NCBI GenBank assembly: GCA_038025085.1
Contig: CM076145.1
Location: forward strand, 18,795,557 to 18,859,556
Origin: Tetragonia tetragonoides
Lineage: Eukaryota; Streptophyta; Magnoliopsida; Caryophyllales; Aizoaceae
Reading direction: 5' to 3'
Length of the DNA: 64,000 nt
Part shown: positions 1 to 9,761 of the stretch, piece by piece
Layout of the letters: each line of letters opens with the position of its first letter
Position numbering within the stretch: position 1 is the stretch's first letter
Notes under the pieces: model-generated
What the model saw: only the letters and a program-made list of their open reading frames with translations
The model's database searches: none
What the model was told of the DNA's origin: nothing
Program-made: the position numbers and the translations under genes

Positions 1-222
1 GCACAACGCCTATTGCCTCGGTCATGACCTTGTCAGGTCCTGACCATATCAGGTCCTGACCATGTCAATGTTGCTGTCCTTGAAATTGTTATTGGTCATC
101 ACCGGTGACCCTCGTGCAATCGCTTACGCTCGTGCTTGTCCGGTCACGGTGTTCACTGTTTGCTCGGTCATGACGCGTATGCGCCTAAGTCTGTCCGGTG
201 TCACGTGCCAAGGGGTGTAAGA
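1..222 (-). repeat. E1 3' LTR, partial
   Basis: Matches 4420-4637 with scattered substitutions (shared blocks include gtccggtcacggtgttcact). Only the first part of the LTR, read on the minus strand, lies in the window. Its first bases are TCTTACACCCC against TGTTAGACCCC in the 5' copy, so the canonical TG start is mutated. The divergence suggests an old insertion. Confidence 0.65.
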
Positions 223-1953
223 AACCACCCCCACCTAAAGAGTCTTACGTCCTCGTAAGAGATTCCTCTTAGTAGGTGTTCGTGAACTTCCGTCGGACTA
301 TCTTTACCGAAAGACGGTCTTTTCCGATAGGGGACATAATTTAACCGAAAAGAATTTTAAGATCTTTGTAATTTTTCAAAGAAACTCAACAACATATAAT
401 CCATTCACTGCCTCATGCCTGATGTATGGATACGGATTTGCCATATATATTATCGAGGTACGATCTTTGCACTCTAAACTTTTCTGTTAAATCCCACAAG
501 ATATCCAATTGCCATTTTGGATACTTAGTCTTAGATCACCATCTAAAACTTTGGAAAATTTATCAAAGGACTTAATCACTTTGGAATAAATTTCCGTTTA
601 ACCGATTCGGGACATGGTAGAAGGATTCCGGTTCCTTGCTACCCCATTACGCGTCGCATGAGTAAATATCACCACTTTACTCAATAAAATTGATTAAAGC
701 CACACAATATGATAAAGGGACTCACGCCTTATCATCTTTTGTTAGTCGTTGGTTAATCTCATGGATTTGCTGAATTCTTACCATAAGAACCAGGGATCCT
801 TAACGCAACGATTCACAATTTGGAGAGTCATTTTTATTGAACCTCTCGCATTTTGCCTTTGTTTCTCAAACAAAGTACTTAGCCTTAGCATTTTTTTTTC
901 TCCACTGAGAATATAGTTTAGGTTGACGTCTCAACCAAACTGATCAACACTTTCATTTTCTTTCGCATAGATAACCTTTCCGTAAGGTTCTTTCCCACTT
1001 TAACAATTTTGGGAGTAGGGTAGTATACTTACACCTTTGAACATAACAAGTTCAGTATTTTGTCTAAACATAACAAGTTTTAGACTGCTGATTTCACCAA
1101 GAAATCCATCTCCTTTGGGTGAAGGCGCGGATATCTCATATATTCCGACTTCGGTTCAGTGTCACGGACAACCTGAATATTCCCAAATTTTTGACTTTGT
1201 CCAAGGAACACTGGACAAGTCGGGAGAAGATAGACAATGGCCTCTTCCTAGTCGTCTAGGGGAGCACGTAGCGGCTTCCTCGAGTCGTAGGTCACCACCT
1301 CTACCCTTTCTCCTTAAGGCTTCCGTAGGCTTTCCACACAATTGTGAGTGTTAAGCAACATACGTCGGACAAACTATCCCTGTTCCTGCCTCCGCGGCCT
1401 CACGTGCGCCTATGCCTTTGCATTTTTCCCGTGTTATTTCCCTTTTTTAAGTGTCTTTCAAATTAGTTTCCATTAACCACTTACGTTTGGCTACCCGTGG
1501 CATTGTGTTCAGTTTGCCTCGCCCACCCGTGGGTTGCTTTCTAGTGAAACAGTATCCGTTTGGCCCCTTAAGGCGAGGTCTAGTGACTCACAACTTGTTG
1601 CACAAGCGTCACTTTGTCCTCTCCAACCTTTAGGCAATGATCCTGCCTGCCTCAACCCGAGGTGCTTGGCAACGTTAACGTTATCATCGACTAAAAACGT
1701 TCAAGGACAAGCGTAATACTTTTTTATAACTGTTTCTAGCATACAAACATCACAATTTCTTTTGCCAATGAAAACAGGAAATAACTTCTCATTAATGTAA
1801 ACATTGCGTAATTACAGGAATGAAAGGGAAAGATAATGCTGAATTAGAAAATAACAATTTCTAAAAATTCAAATACGAACCTTAAATAAAGCAACGTAAA
1901 TCACGAATCGCAAACCATCATCATCCTTGCGTCGTGTTTGGCTCGCTGTCCAT
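223..1953 (-). other. E1 interior without a recognisable gene
   Basis: Lies between the end of the gag-like frame and the 3' LTR. Only short chance frames are visible. The polypurine tract at about 224-241 is the one functional site I can support. No pol motifs (FADD/YVDD, DSG, HHCC) are seen on either strand. Confidence 0.5.
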
Positions 1954-2910
1954 TTATGCATCCGGGTTGAACGGACTGAACCAGTAGGGACCTTGCTCCG
2001 CTGCTGGGCTATACTGGGGCGACCCTCGAGAAGACAATGTTGAGTCGAGTTCACCATCGAAGTTATCCTCGTCAGGTTCGCCCTCATAACCATTCTCAAC
2101 AGGCTCGTCTTCTTTAGTGTCCGAGGGGATCACGATCACCTCGCGTTCAACTGGTGCACTTACCTGGACAGGGGCGGCCTGCTCCGCTCCTCCGCGTTCC
2201 ACCATTTTCTGGTACACTTCTTCAACCGGCATCATTCCGTTTGTCCAGCCCGTGCCATCATACATCGTGTTACCATCGATGTAAAATGACAGGTAGCGGG
2301 AGCGCGTTGATTTCAACGCTTGGAACCTTGGTGGCAAGGCGTTAGTCATGGCCTGCCTTAGTGGCGCCTCCTCGAGGCTAGCAACCGCTGCAGCAAGCTT
2401 TGCATCCGCCTTGGTATCTACGGCTTGATCGAGGTTCCCGTCCTCGTTACCATCGTCAATAGCTTCGTTGGGATCAGTTCTTCCCAACCCAAGGTGTCCA
2501 TAGGTTGCCTCCACTAAATGATCAAGCCGTAACACAGCTTGAGTCGGATCCTTAGCACTAAGGATTTCCTCGCCTAAAGCACGGGCGTACTCCATCACTA
2601 AAGTCTCCACACTGTCATGCTTCTTAGGCGCTGCCTCCTTTTCCAGTGTTTCTTTGGCTTGGGCTTCCAAAGCTAACACAGCTCGACGGGGGATCTGCTA
2701 TCTTAATGAAGAAGGGGGAGTCGAGATCTTGAGGCATAGTTCCTCAATTTCCCGAGTCCACTTTTCCGTCTTGAGGCGCACTGCCTCAATCTCGTCATTT
2801 CTGATGGGGGTCAGAAATTGTGCCGCATATTCCGATCTAGTCATTCGCCTCGGCATGGGAGCTTTTGGGGAAGCAACACCCTTACCGTTCCATCTCGGTG
2901 ATCTAGTCAT
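1954..2910 (-). pseudogene. E1 gag-like frame with one in-frame stop
   Basis: A single frame of about 319 codons starts at Met 2910 and ends at 1954. A TAG at 2698-2700 interrupts it after codon 70. The N-terminal part is basic (MTRSPRW, RRMTRSEYAAQF) with a probable amphipathic helix. The C-terminal part is acidic and rich in Asp, Glu and Pro, which fits a gag-like structural protein by position. I see no CCHC knuckle and recognise no named domain. The assignment rests on location between the 5' LTR and the polypurine tract. A captured host fragment is the alternative. Confidence 0.45.
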
Positions 2911-3060
2911 CCTCTCTTGAATCCTTTAGCAAGGTCGAACCAACTGACGCTCACTAACACTCAACACCAAGCTTCACTCTTTGCTGATTATACACCAACT
3001 CAATTCAAACACAAACCGGCAGTCAATGATGAACTCCCGCTTGTTATCACTAGTATATCC
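2911..3060 (-). other. E1 leader between 5' LTR and gag-like frame
   Basis: Short non-coding stretch. The primer-binding site should lie at its right edge near 3060-3075, but I could not match it confidently to a tRNA 3' end. Confidence 0.35.
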
Positions 3061-4637
3061 GGGGGGTCGGACCAACTGTCATAGGGGCAAATTTTGCGCC
3101 TAAGGTCTAGACGTGTATTTCCCTTGTGATGGCGTCTAGCTCAACTAGACCAGCCAACTCAGTAACGCTTTGGAAGGTGGGGGAGAGAGATAGGACGAGG
3201 GACGAGTGCTCACACGGGCGGATGGAGGTCTGGGTATGGCTCTCTTTTGGACGTAGGGACTTTCTTGTGATTTTGGTTCACAAGTGTTCTCTCGTGTGGT
3301 TCCCTGATGTGATGTGTTTCCTATTCATAGCCAAGCATGTCCAATATTTATAGAGCGCCATTAGCCGTTGGCGTGGCCTAGTCAGCTAACTGCCTGTGGA
3401 CGTGTCCCTATATTTAAGGGAGCACTACAACCACTATGTTACTGTTGGTAACTGCTCTCCGTCATGGGACATGTCACAGCCCATGATCTTGTTAACCGCT
3501 CGCAACCGCTATGTTAGTTGAGGATGTGGTCAAGCCACTCCTCCTGACTCCATGCCATGTCGTGGGGTAACCGCCCACTATGAGTCATGGTTTGATTTCC
3601 GTCAACCCATGATCTCTTATGATAACCGTCAAGGGACATGTGGCGTTACTCTTGTCCGAAGATGTAGGTAACCGCCACCTTTGTAGGGAGAGTGCCACAA
3701 GTCGGGGGTCACTCCCTTGTCAATTGTCAAGGTCGTGGGTCAACCTGAGTCAACTCCACTTCCTATATTTTAGGGACGTGGATAACTATCATGCTAGTGG
3801 CTTTCACCCACTAGCCATGTCACGTCTTAGCCCAATTAGCCATAGGATAACCGCTCGGTCAGGCGCCTCCTAGGCACAACTGCCTATCCGCGTAACCGCC
3901 CACTAGTTCCGTCTTTCTAGGGACGTGGGGATCATGGGACACTCATGATCACCCGGTTACTCGAGCCACCTATACAGCATCATTCGCTTAGCTCACGGAG
4001 CCTAAGCTTCCTAGGACGTTCCCGTCGTCCATCCGTCAAGCTTAGTCGTAGCCCTGCCACGACCGGGAGCGCGCCTAACGCTGCGCCTATAAGGCTCCCT
4101 AGGGGATGTCCTCACTTGTATCCTTCACAGAGCAAGTACCTCCTAAAGAGGCTTATAAGGTTTATTGGAACTGACAGGAGGGAACATGCCAAGTGCTTAA
4201 CTTTCATACTGGGGTTCTGGACCACAAGTATGCGTTAATGGACCAACCAAGACTACCATTGGATTCCAAATACCTTTAAGTACTTAGGGATTTCTTGGTT
4301 TCCGGGTAAAGTTGTACTTTGTCCCATCAATATTTCACAAGACATGCTCACCCAGTCGCTGACGCGTCAGCGCATGTCAGGCGCCTAAGTAGCGCCCGTC
4401 AAGCGCCTATGTCGCTTGGCACTGTGTCTAGGCACAGCGCCTATTGCCTCGGTTATGACCTTGTTAGGGCCTGACCATGTCAAGTTTCCTGTCCTTGACA
4501 TTGTCACTGGTCATCACCGGTGACCCTCGTGCAATCACTTACACTCGTGCTTGTCCGGTCACGGTGTTCACTCTTTGCTTGGTCCTGACGCGTATGCGCC
4601 TAAGTCTGTCCGGTGTCACGTGTCAAGGGGTCTAACA
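3061..4637 (-). repeat. E1 5' LTR
   Basis: The right boundary at 4637 is set by alignment with the partial 3' LTR at 1-222. The left boundary near 3061 is an estimate placed downstream of the TATA box. The LTR is GC-rich near its start and contains a stretch at 4124-4220 that recurs at 6017-6120 inside the rDNA block. Confidence 0.5.
3343..3353 (-). promoter_or_regulatory. TATA box of E1 5' LTR
   Basis: Minus strand reads CTATAAATATT, a strong plant TATA box, about 280 bp before the inferred end of the LTR. Transcription would start near 3315. Confidence 0.45.
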
Positions 4638-4983
4638 GTAGGCCACTATCCTACCATCGAATGTTGATAGGGCACAAATTTGAATGATGCGTCGTTGGCG
4701 CAAAGGCCGTGCGATCCGTCGAGTTATCGTGAATCATCAGACCAACGGGCAAAGCACGCGTCGACTTTCTATATAATAAATGCATCCCTTCCAGAAGTCG
4801 GGGTTTGTTGCACGTATTAGCTCTAGAGTTACTACAGTTATCCGAGTAGCAGGTACCATCAAACAAACTATAAATGATTTAATGAGCCATTCGCAGTTTT
4901 AGAGTTTGATTTAGTTCATACTTACACATGCATGGCTTAATCTTTGAGACAAGCATATGACTACTGGCAAGATCAACCAGGTA
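4638..4983 (-). pseudogene. 18S rRNA gene fragment, 5' end only
   Basis: The minus strand begins at 4983 with TACCTGGTTGAT, the universal 5' end of eukaryotic 18S, and runs about 346 nt. Familiar blocks include the CATATGCTTGTC region, CATGCATGTGTAAGTATGAA, and GAATGGCTCATT. A normal plant 18S is about 1.8 kb, so four fifths are missing; E1 abuts the break. Substitutions at normally invariant sites (for example GATCTTGCC for GATCCTGCC) show this copy is not under selection. Confidence 0.93.
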
Positions 4984-5790
4984 GCACCAGCAAACGACAC
5001 CGGACGTGTATGAGCCTTTCCGAGTGATCGGGAGGTCAACACGCGCTCTACCGTTGTTCGTGCTGAGCGAAGAACGCTAGATTGGACAGCTAAGGCCTTT
5101 CGGACCCCTGCCCGCTCAGTGTTCCGCATCCCAGAGAACAGCTAGAGCACGCAACCCATGCCACAGCCGCACCGAAGGCTCGACGAGGGTGGACGACGTG
5201 CTCAGCTTGAGTGGTCCACTCGGCACCCTTGGGAGGATGCCGCATGAAGATCTCATCTTTTCAGGGTCACTACTACCATCCGTAGGCATCAAACATTGGA
5301 AACCATGCTTCGTCCAAGGAAATTCGCTCTTGGAGCAATCTATGAAAAGGTCTGTGGGTGTGCGGTTGACTACACGAGCAGGAACCCCGCAACCCAAACG
5401 AACCGAGTGCCACTCACACGCCTTCACAATTACTACGCCAAAATCACTCTCGACATACCCACGAAACTACATAGTAGCCCCATGGATGTCCAAGGAGACC
5501 CCAACGAGCACAACGCTCGGCGTGAAAATCTCGATGAAGGGACGTTCGATACCTACTCCCCGGCTAGACGGCTCATCCCGAAGGAGATCCCATCCATACG
5601 ACGTTTATACCCACCCGCCGGCTAGACAACTCAATCCCGAAGGAGATCACACCCATCCGACATCGGCTGGATGGCTCATCCCGAAGGAGATCACATCTTT
5701 CCGACGTTGTCTGCATAGCTCGATCCCGAAGGAGATCACATCCGTCCAACATTTATACCCACATCGTAACCGTAAGCCATCACCGACCTC
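4984..5790 (-). other. rDNA 5' external transcribed spacer with subrepeats
   Basis: Lies directly upstream of the 18S 5' end on the minus strand, where the 5' ETS belongs. At 5560-5760 a unit of about 50-60 bp containing cccgaaggagatc recurs at least four times, with shared flanks such as tttatacccac. Such subrepeats are typical of plant ETS. The distal limit is uncertain. Confidence 0.7.
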
Positions 5791-6120
5791 GACTGCGCCC
5801 GAGTGGACGCGACATGACACAACTCGGCGCCTAGTAGGCGCTTCATGTCGCGTCACGTCGCCTCCGTCTCCGGCGCCGTCTCCGTCTCTGGCATAGGGGC
5901 CAGGTGCTTGAGCCGAGGTGTCGTGGGTGTCCGGCTATGATGGCGCACGACTTGACACTACTCGGCTCCTGGTAGGCGCTTCATGTCGCGTCGCTTACCT
6001 TCCTTCGCCCACAAGCACTCTCTCAAGCAACTACTCCCTAAAGAGTCTTATAAGGTTTAGTGGTTCTGACAGGAGGAGACATGCAAAGTGCATAACATTC
6101 ATACTGGGGTTTTTGAGAGT
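5791..6120 (-). repeat. GC-rich duplicated block and LTR-like segment
   Basis: The block ggtaggcgcttcatgtcgcg (5989 region) has a near copy about 150 bp to its left (5830 region). The segment 6017-6120 closely resembles 4124-4220 of the E1 5' LTR (shared: cttataaggttta, ctgacaggagg, ttcatactgggg). It is either an older relative of the E1 LTR or a promoter-proximal rDNA sequence shared by both. No canonical plant Pol I start motif (TATATAGGGG-like) is visible here. Confidence 0.5.
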
Positions 6121-6410
6121 TTGGATAATTATTTTCTTAAAGTTCCACCGCAAACTTTTCAAGTATATTATTAAGTTACGGAATTTTTTTTTTAAAATTT
6201 TCACACAAGGTAGCTATTTAATTTAGTTTTTAATTAAAAAATAGACTGAAAAATAGGAAATATATAAAAATAATATCGGAAAAATTACAAATCACTTCAA
6301 AAAAAATTGGAAAATATTTTTGAGACCTCACTTTAATTTTGAGATCTCACTCCTCACTCTTAGGGGTAGGAAATTTCGGCCCTCACCCATGCTTTTGGTG
6401 TTCTGGCCCT
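6121..6410. other. AT-rich stretch, no gene seen
   Basis: Low-complexity AT-rich DNA between the LTR-like segment and the spacer repeats. The last 80 bp look like a strongly diverged end of a spacer-repeat monomer. Confidence 0.4.
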
Positions 6411-7041
6411 TACATTGGCATCCCGTAAAAACGCAATTACAAGCCTATCATGGACCAGATAACCAACCCTTGGGGCTTCCCATATCCCTAAGGGATGTCC
6501 CGTGTGATATGGTGTGAAAATATACACCTACGGTCCGGAGCCTCTCGGAAGGGAAAAAAATGTGGATTATATCCTTTGATTTTCGGCTTCCCGGGGCCCG
6601 GGTGTCATTTTTGCCCAAACATCTCCTAGGGGTCTATCATGGCCCTAGAGGACCCTAGGCGCTCCGGGAGGGTCATCCTTATCCCCGAACTCCGATATCA
6701 CCCATGACGCCGATATTCCGACCCTTACATTGGCATCGTGTAAAACCGCCCATACAAGCCTTTCAGGGACCCAGTAACCGACCCTGGGGGCTTCCCAAGT
6801 CCCCTATGGCTCTCCCGTGCGATATGGGGAAAAAATATTAACGTCGAAATGTTTGCGTCCGGAGGCCCAGAACACATCCCCTAGAGCATTGCCAAGGCCC
6901 GGTTCCCGTTTTCGCCCAAAAATTTTTCGGGGGCTCTATTATGGCCCTAGGGGACCCCCGGTGCCCCGGGAGGTTCACCTTTATCCCCGAACCCCGATAT
7001 CACACATGTCGCCCGTTTTCGGGCCCTAACAATTGCATCAC
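6411..7041. repeat. Spacer/satellite repeat, two monomers (about 315 and 301 bp)
   Basis: The register point tacattggca occurs at 6411 and 6726, and its equivalent taacaattgca at 7027, giving periods of 315 and 301 bp. Shared blocks include gtgcgatatgggg, gcgtccggaggccc and ggccctagggga. More pieces lie at 9034-9100, 14914-15167 and 16458-16626; removing the inserted transposons joins them in register. Placement between the rDNA 5' and 3' spacers suggests intergenic-spacer subrepeats, though an independent satellite is possible. Confidence 0.85.
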
Positions 7042-8770
7042 TGTGGCTCAGAGGTCAATAGTACACAACATAATGATATGTCAGGATCTCATCAAGTATT
7101 ACAATAGGAAACAATCCTCTCCTAGATGCTTGATGAAGATTGATCTAAGGAAAGCCTATGACACAATTCACTGGGAGTTTATCAAGGAAATGCTGCAAGG
7201 ATATGGGTTCCCTGTAAAGTTCAGTGGCTGGCTACTTGAGTGCATCCAAACTGCCAGTTTCAGCATCAACATGAATGGGGAAGCTCATGGATACTTTACT
7301 GCAAAACGTGGCATTAGGCAGGGAGATCCAGTTTCTCCATTAATCTTTGTCTTGGTAATGGAATACTTATCAAGAATCCTGAAGATAGCATGTACAAACA
7401 AGAGCTTTAGATGGCATCCCATGTGCAAAGAACTCGCACTGAGTCACCTCTGTTTTGCTGATGATTTGATGTGCTTCTGCAAAGCTGCCCCTGAATCTGT
7501 GAGTATCATGATAAACAGCATTAATTACTTTTCACAAGCTACTGGATTGTATGCTAACAAGGAGAAATCTAACATATATGTAGCTGGTGTAAGTGAACAA
7601 ATCAAGAATGAGCTGTGTTGTGTGTCAGGATTTAGGGAGGGGGCATTGCCAATGAAATACTTGGGTGTTCCACTATCTCCATCTAAATGGAGCAAAATAG
7701 ACTGTGAATGCTTGGTGGAAAAAATGACAAAAAAACTGCAAATTTGGGCAACCAGGAACCTCTCATATGCAGGGAGAGCCCAATTAATTAATTCTGTATT
7801 ATTTTCTATACATGTATACTGGTCGAGCATTTTCATATTGCCTGCTGGGGTACTGAAAAGTGTAGAGCAAAAGTGCAGATTATTTTTATGGGGTTCTACT
7901 GAACAGAAACACAAGACAAGCTTGGTAGCCTGGGATATTGGTTGCAGACTAAGGAAAAATGGTGGAATAAATATCAAGAATTGCAAATGGTTCAACATAG
8001 CTCTGAATGGGAAACATATTTGGGATTTAGCCACAAAAAAAGATACTCTGTGGGTAAAATGGATAAGTGGGGTTTATTTGAAAGGAGAAAACTTCTGGAA
8101 CTATGTTCCTGTGTGGGGCTCCAGTTGGTATTGGAAAAAGCTCAACAAAATCAAAAGCTTTTTCCATGATCAATATTCAGTTAGAGGAGTGTGGAAGGGT
8201 ACACCTGATGGAATATACTCAGCAGCAAGTGGATACAGAGTGTTAACAGGAGACATGCCCAAGTATAGACATGCTGATTTGATTTGGGGGATGATCTCTA
8301 TGCCTAGACAAAGTTTCTGCCTGTGGTTGGTTCAACTGGGCAGATTGCTTACTAAAGACAGGATGCAGAAAATGGGTTTCTTGAATGGTGATGCTATGTG
8401 TCACCTGTGCAAGCAGAATCAAGAAGACCACAATCACTTGTTCTTCAACTGTAGTGTGTCCACAGAGGTTATGGTTCAACTAAGGGGTTGGCTACAAATG
8501 ATAGCAAAAGCAAACACAGTCCAGGGCATGCTCAACTGGATAAGCAGACAAAAGTGTTCAAGATTCAGAAAGGAAGTGTATGCAGCAGGGATTGCAGCAG
8601 CAGTGTACTGGATATGGAGAGGCAGGAACATTCAGCATTTTGAGGGAAGCAGAATGCCACTGTCGCAGATCATGCAGCAGATTCAGCAGGCAGTAAGAAC
8701 CAGAGTACAGCAATGCAACAGCAAAAGAAAGATTAACAGCAAGGACAAGAATTGGATAAGTTTTCTGTAA
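7042..8770 (+). pseudogene. LINE-A ORF2 fragment: reverse transcriptase and zf-RVT region
   Basis: About 575 codons are open to a TAA at 8768-8770. The frame continues upstream into spacer repeat by chance, so no native start exists. Reverse transcriptase motifs are KIDLRKAYDTIHW (about 7138), GIRQGDPVSPLIF (about 7312) and the catalytic FADD (about 7455). The thumb-like segment NLSYAGRAQLINSV follows. Near the C-terminus (8290-8460) FCLWLVQLGRLLT and CHLCKQNQEDHNHLFFNC match the zinc-binding region of plant LINE ORF2. The missing endonuclease makes it non-autonomous. Confidence 0.92.
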
Positions 8771-9033
8771 TATGTTATTTTCATTATGTCTGTGTAGCTA
8801 CTGTAAAATAGGAAATTCTTGTCTTTTGAAACAGTTACGAGAAGCCACTGTGTGTAGTGTGCTGGACCAGTAAATGTAGGGTCTGTTTGGATGTAAAGGG
8901 CTGTAGATTATAAGGAACCCTACCTAGTAGGTGGCCTTGTATGTGCAGTGCCTGTGGGCTGTAATTTTGTTACGTTACAGCAAGTAATAATACAATTTCT
9001 AATTTGCACCCAAAAAAAAAAATAAAAAATAAA
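7042..9033 (+). mobile_element. LINE-A, 5'-truncated L1-type non-LTR retrotransposon
   Basis: The insertion is bounded by an 11-bp target duplication, aattgcatcac, at 7031-7041 and 9034-9044. Its 3' end is an A-rich tail (9011-9033). About 2 kb remain, carrying the reverse transcriptase from the palm onward plus the C-terminal zinc-finger region. The 5' UTR, ORF1 and endonuclease are absent, as expected for 5' truncation during target-primed reverse transcription. The frame is unbroken, so the copy is fairly young. Confidence 0.93.
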
Positions 9034-9100
9034 AATTGCATCACGTGAAACCGCCCTTCCAAGCCTATCAGAGACCCAATAACCGACCCTAGGGGCCTCC
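9034..9100. repeat. Spacer-repeat piece between LINE-A and CRM-1
   Basis: Continues the interrupted monomer (gtgaaaccgcc, ccaataaccgaccctagggg). It is cut at 9100 by CRM-1 and resumes at 14914. Joined, the two pieces give one monomer of about 304 bp. Confidence 0.88.
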
Positions 9101-9761
9101 TGATGTGAAATAAGTAACAAAACGGAAATTAACCTTTGATAGTATCACACAAAGGGATCTTGTTCAAGAATCACTCAAGAACAACTCACGAATCACTCGT
9201 AAGGGTTTCAACCTGAATCACTCAGTTTGAGGGGTAAATACTCACGTATTCAATAATTAATCATCAAAGCACGAGTTTACAGTAGCAAAGATCTCCCCTA
9301 TTTATAGACAAAGAAATCTAAAGCTATTCGGAATCCTAATCCTAGTCCGAATAGGAAACTAACTACGAAACTGACTACAATTGTAAAACGGACTAACTAA
9401 CAGCTTTCCTAACACCTAATGGACTTCTAATACTAATAACAATCAGATTATTACTCTCCTAAACATATTCTAACTAATTAAGGGAATACTAAACGAAATC
9501 GAACTAAACAACTGATTACCTAGCGCCCAAGGCTCAAAACCGCTGGAACAGTTTCCTTGGCGCCCAAGGCTTCTTCTTTTCAGCTTCTAGTCATCTTCTT
9601 GCCACTCTAACATAGTTACCTCACACTTTACCTCACGTGGCATTATACTCTTGGCAATGAGCAGCTCAAGATCAAGCATTAACGTTTCAAGAACTGGGTT
9701 CTTGGACGTTCTTGATTCGTCGTCTTCTTGCTTGTCCTTTAACGTACTTGCTTCTGCATCA
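9101..9761 (-). repeat. CRM-1 3' LTR
   Basis: 661 bp, TG...CA on the minus strand. It contains a TATA box (CTATAAATAGG, around 9298-9308) and 58 codons plus the stop of the pol C-terminus (9587-9761). Confidence 0.95.

Larger units (their letters stand above)
1..4637 (-). mobile_element. E1, gag-only LTR retrotransposon (LARD/TR-GAG-like), cut by the window edge
   Basis: About 220 bp at 1-222 reappear in the same orientation at 4420-4637, marking two LTR copies. The purine tract next to the left copy (minus-strand GGTGGGGGTGG, 226-240) makes the left copy the 3' LTR, so the element runs on the minus strand. The interior holds one gag-like frame (1954-2910) and no reverse transcriptase, integrase or protease that I can see, so it is probably non-autonomous. 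The right LTR starts TGTTAGACCCC at 4637 and abuts an 18S rDNA fragment, so the element probably inserted into that gene. The other target-site copy lies outside the window. Confidence 0.65.

Noticed and set aside
5189..5896. 235-codon plus-strand frame
   Set aside because: It lies in the rDNA 5' ETS on the antisense strand and its repeats follow ETS subrepeats; no protein domain.
7021..7041. CCCTAA at the LINE target as telomere-derived sequence
   Set aside because: Only single CCCTAA motifs occur per monomer; no tandem telomere repeat is present.
7525..8034. 169-codon minus-strand frame opposite LINE-A ORF2
   Set aside because: Shadow of the reverse transcriptase frame; no independent motif.
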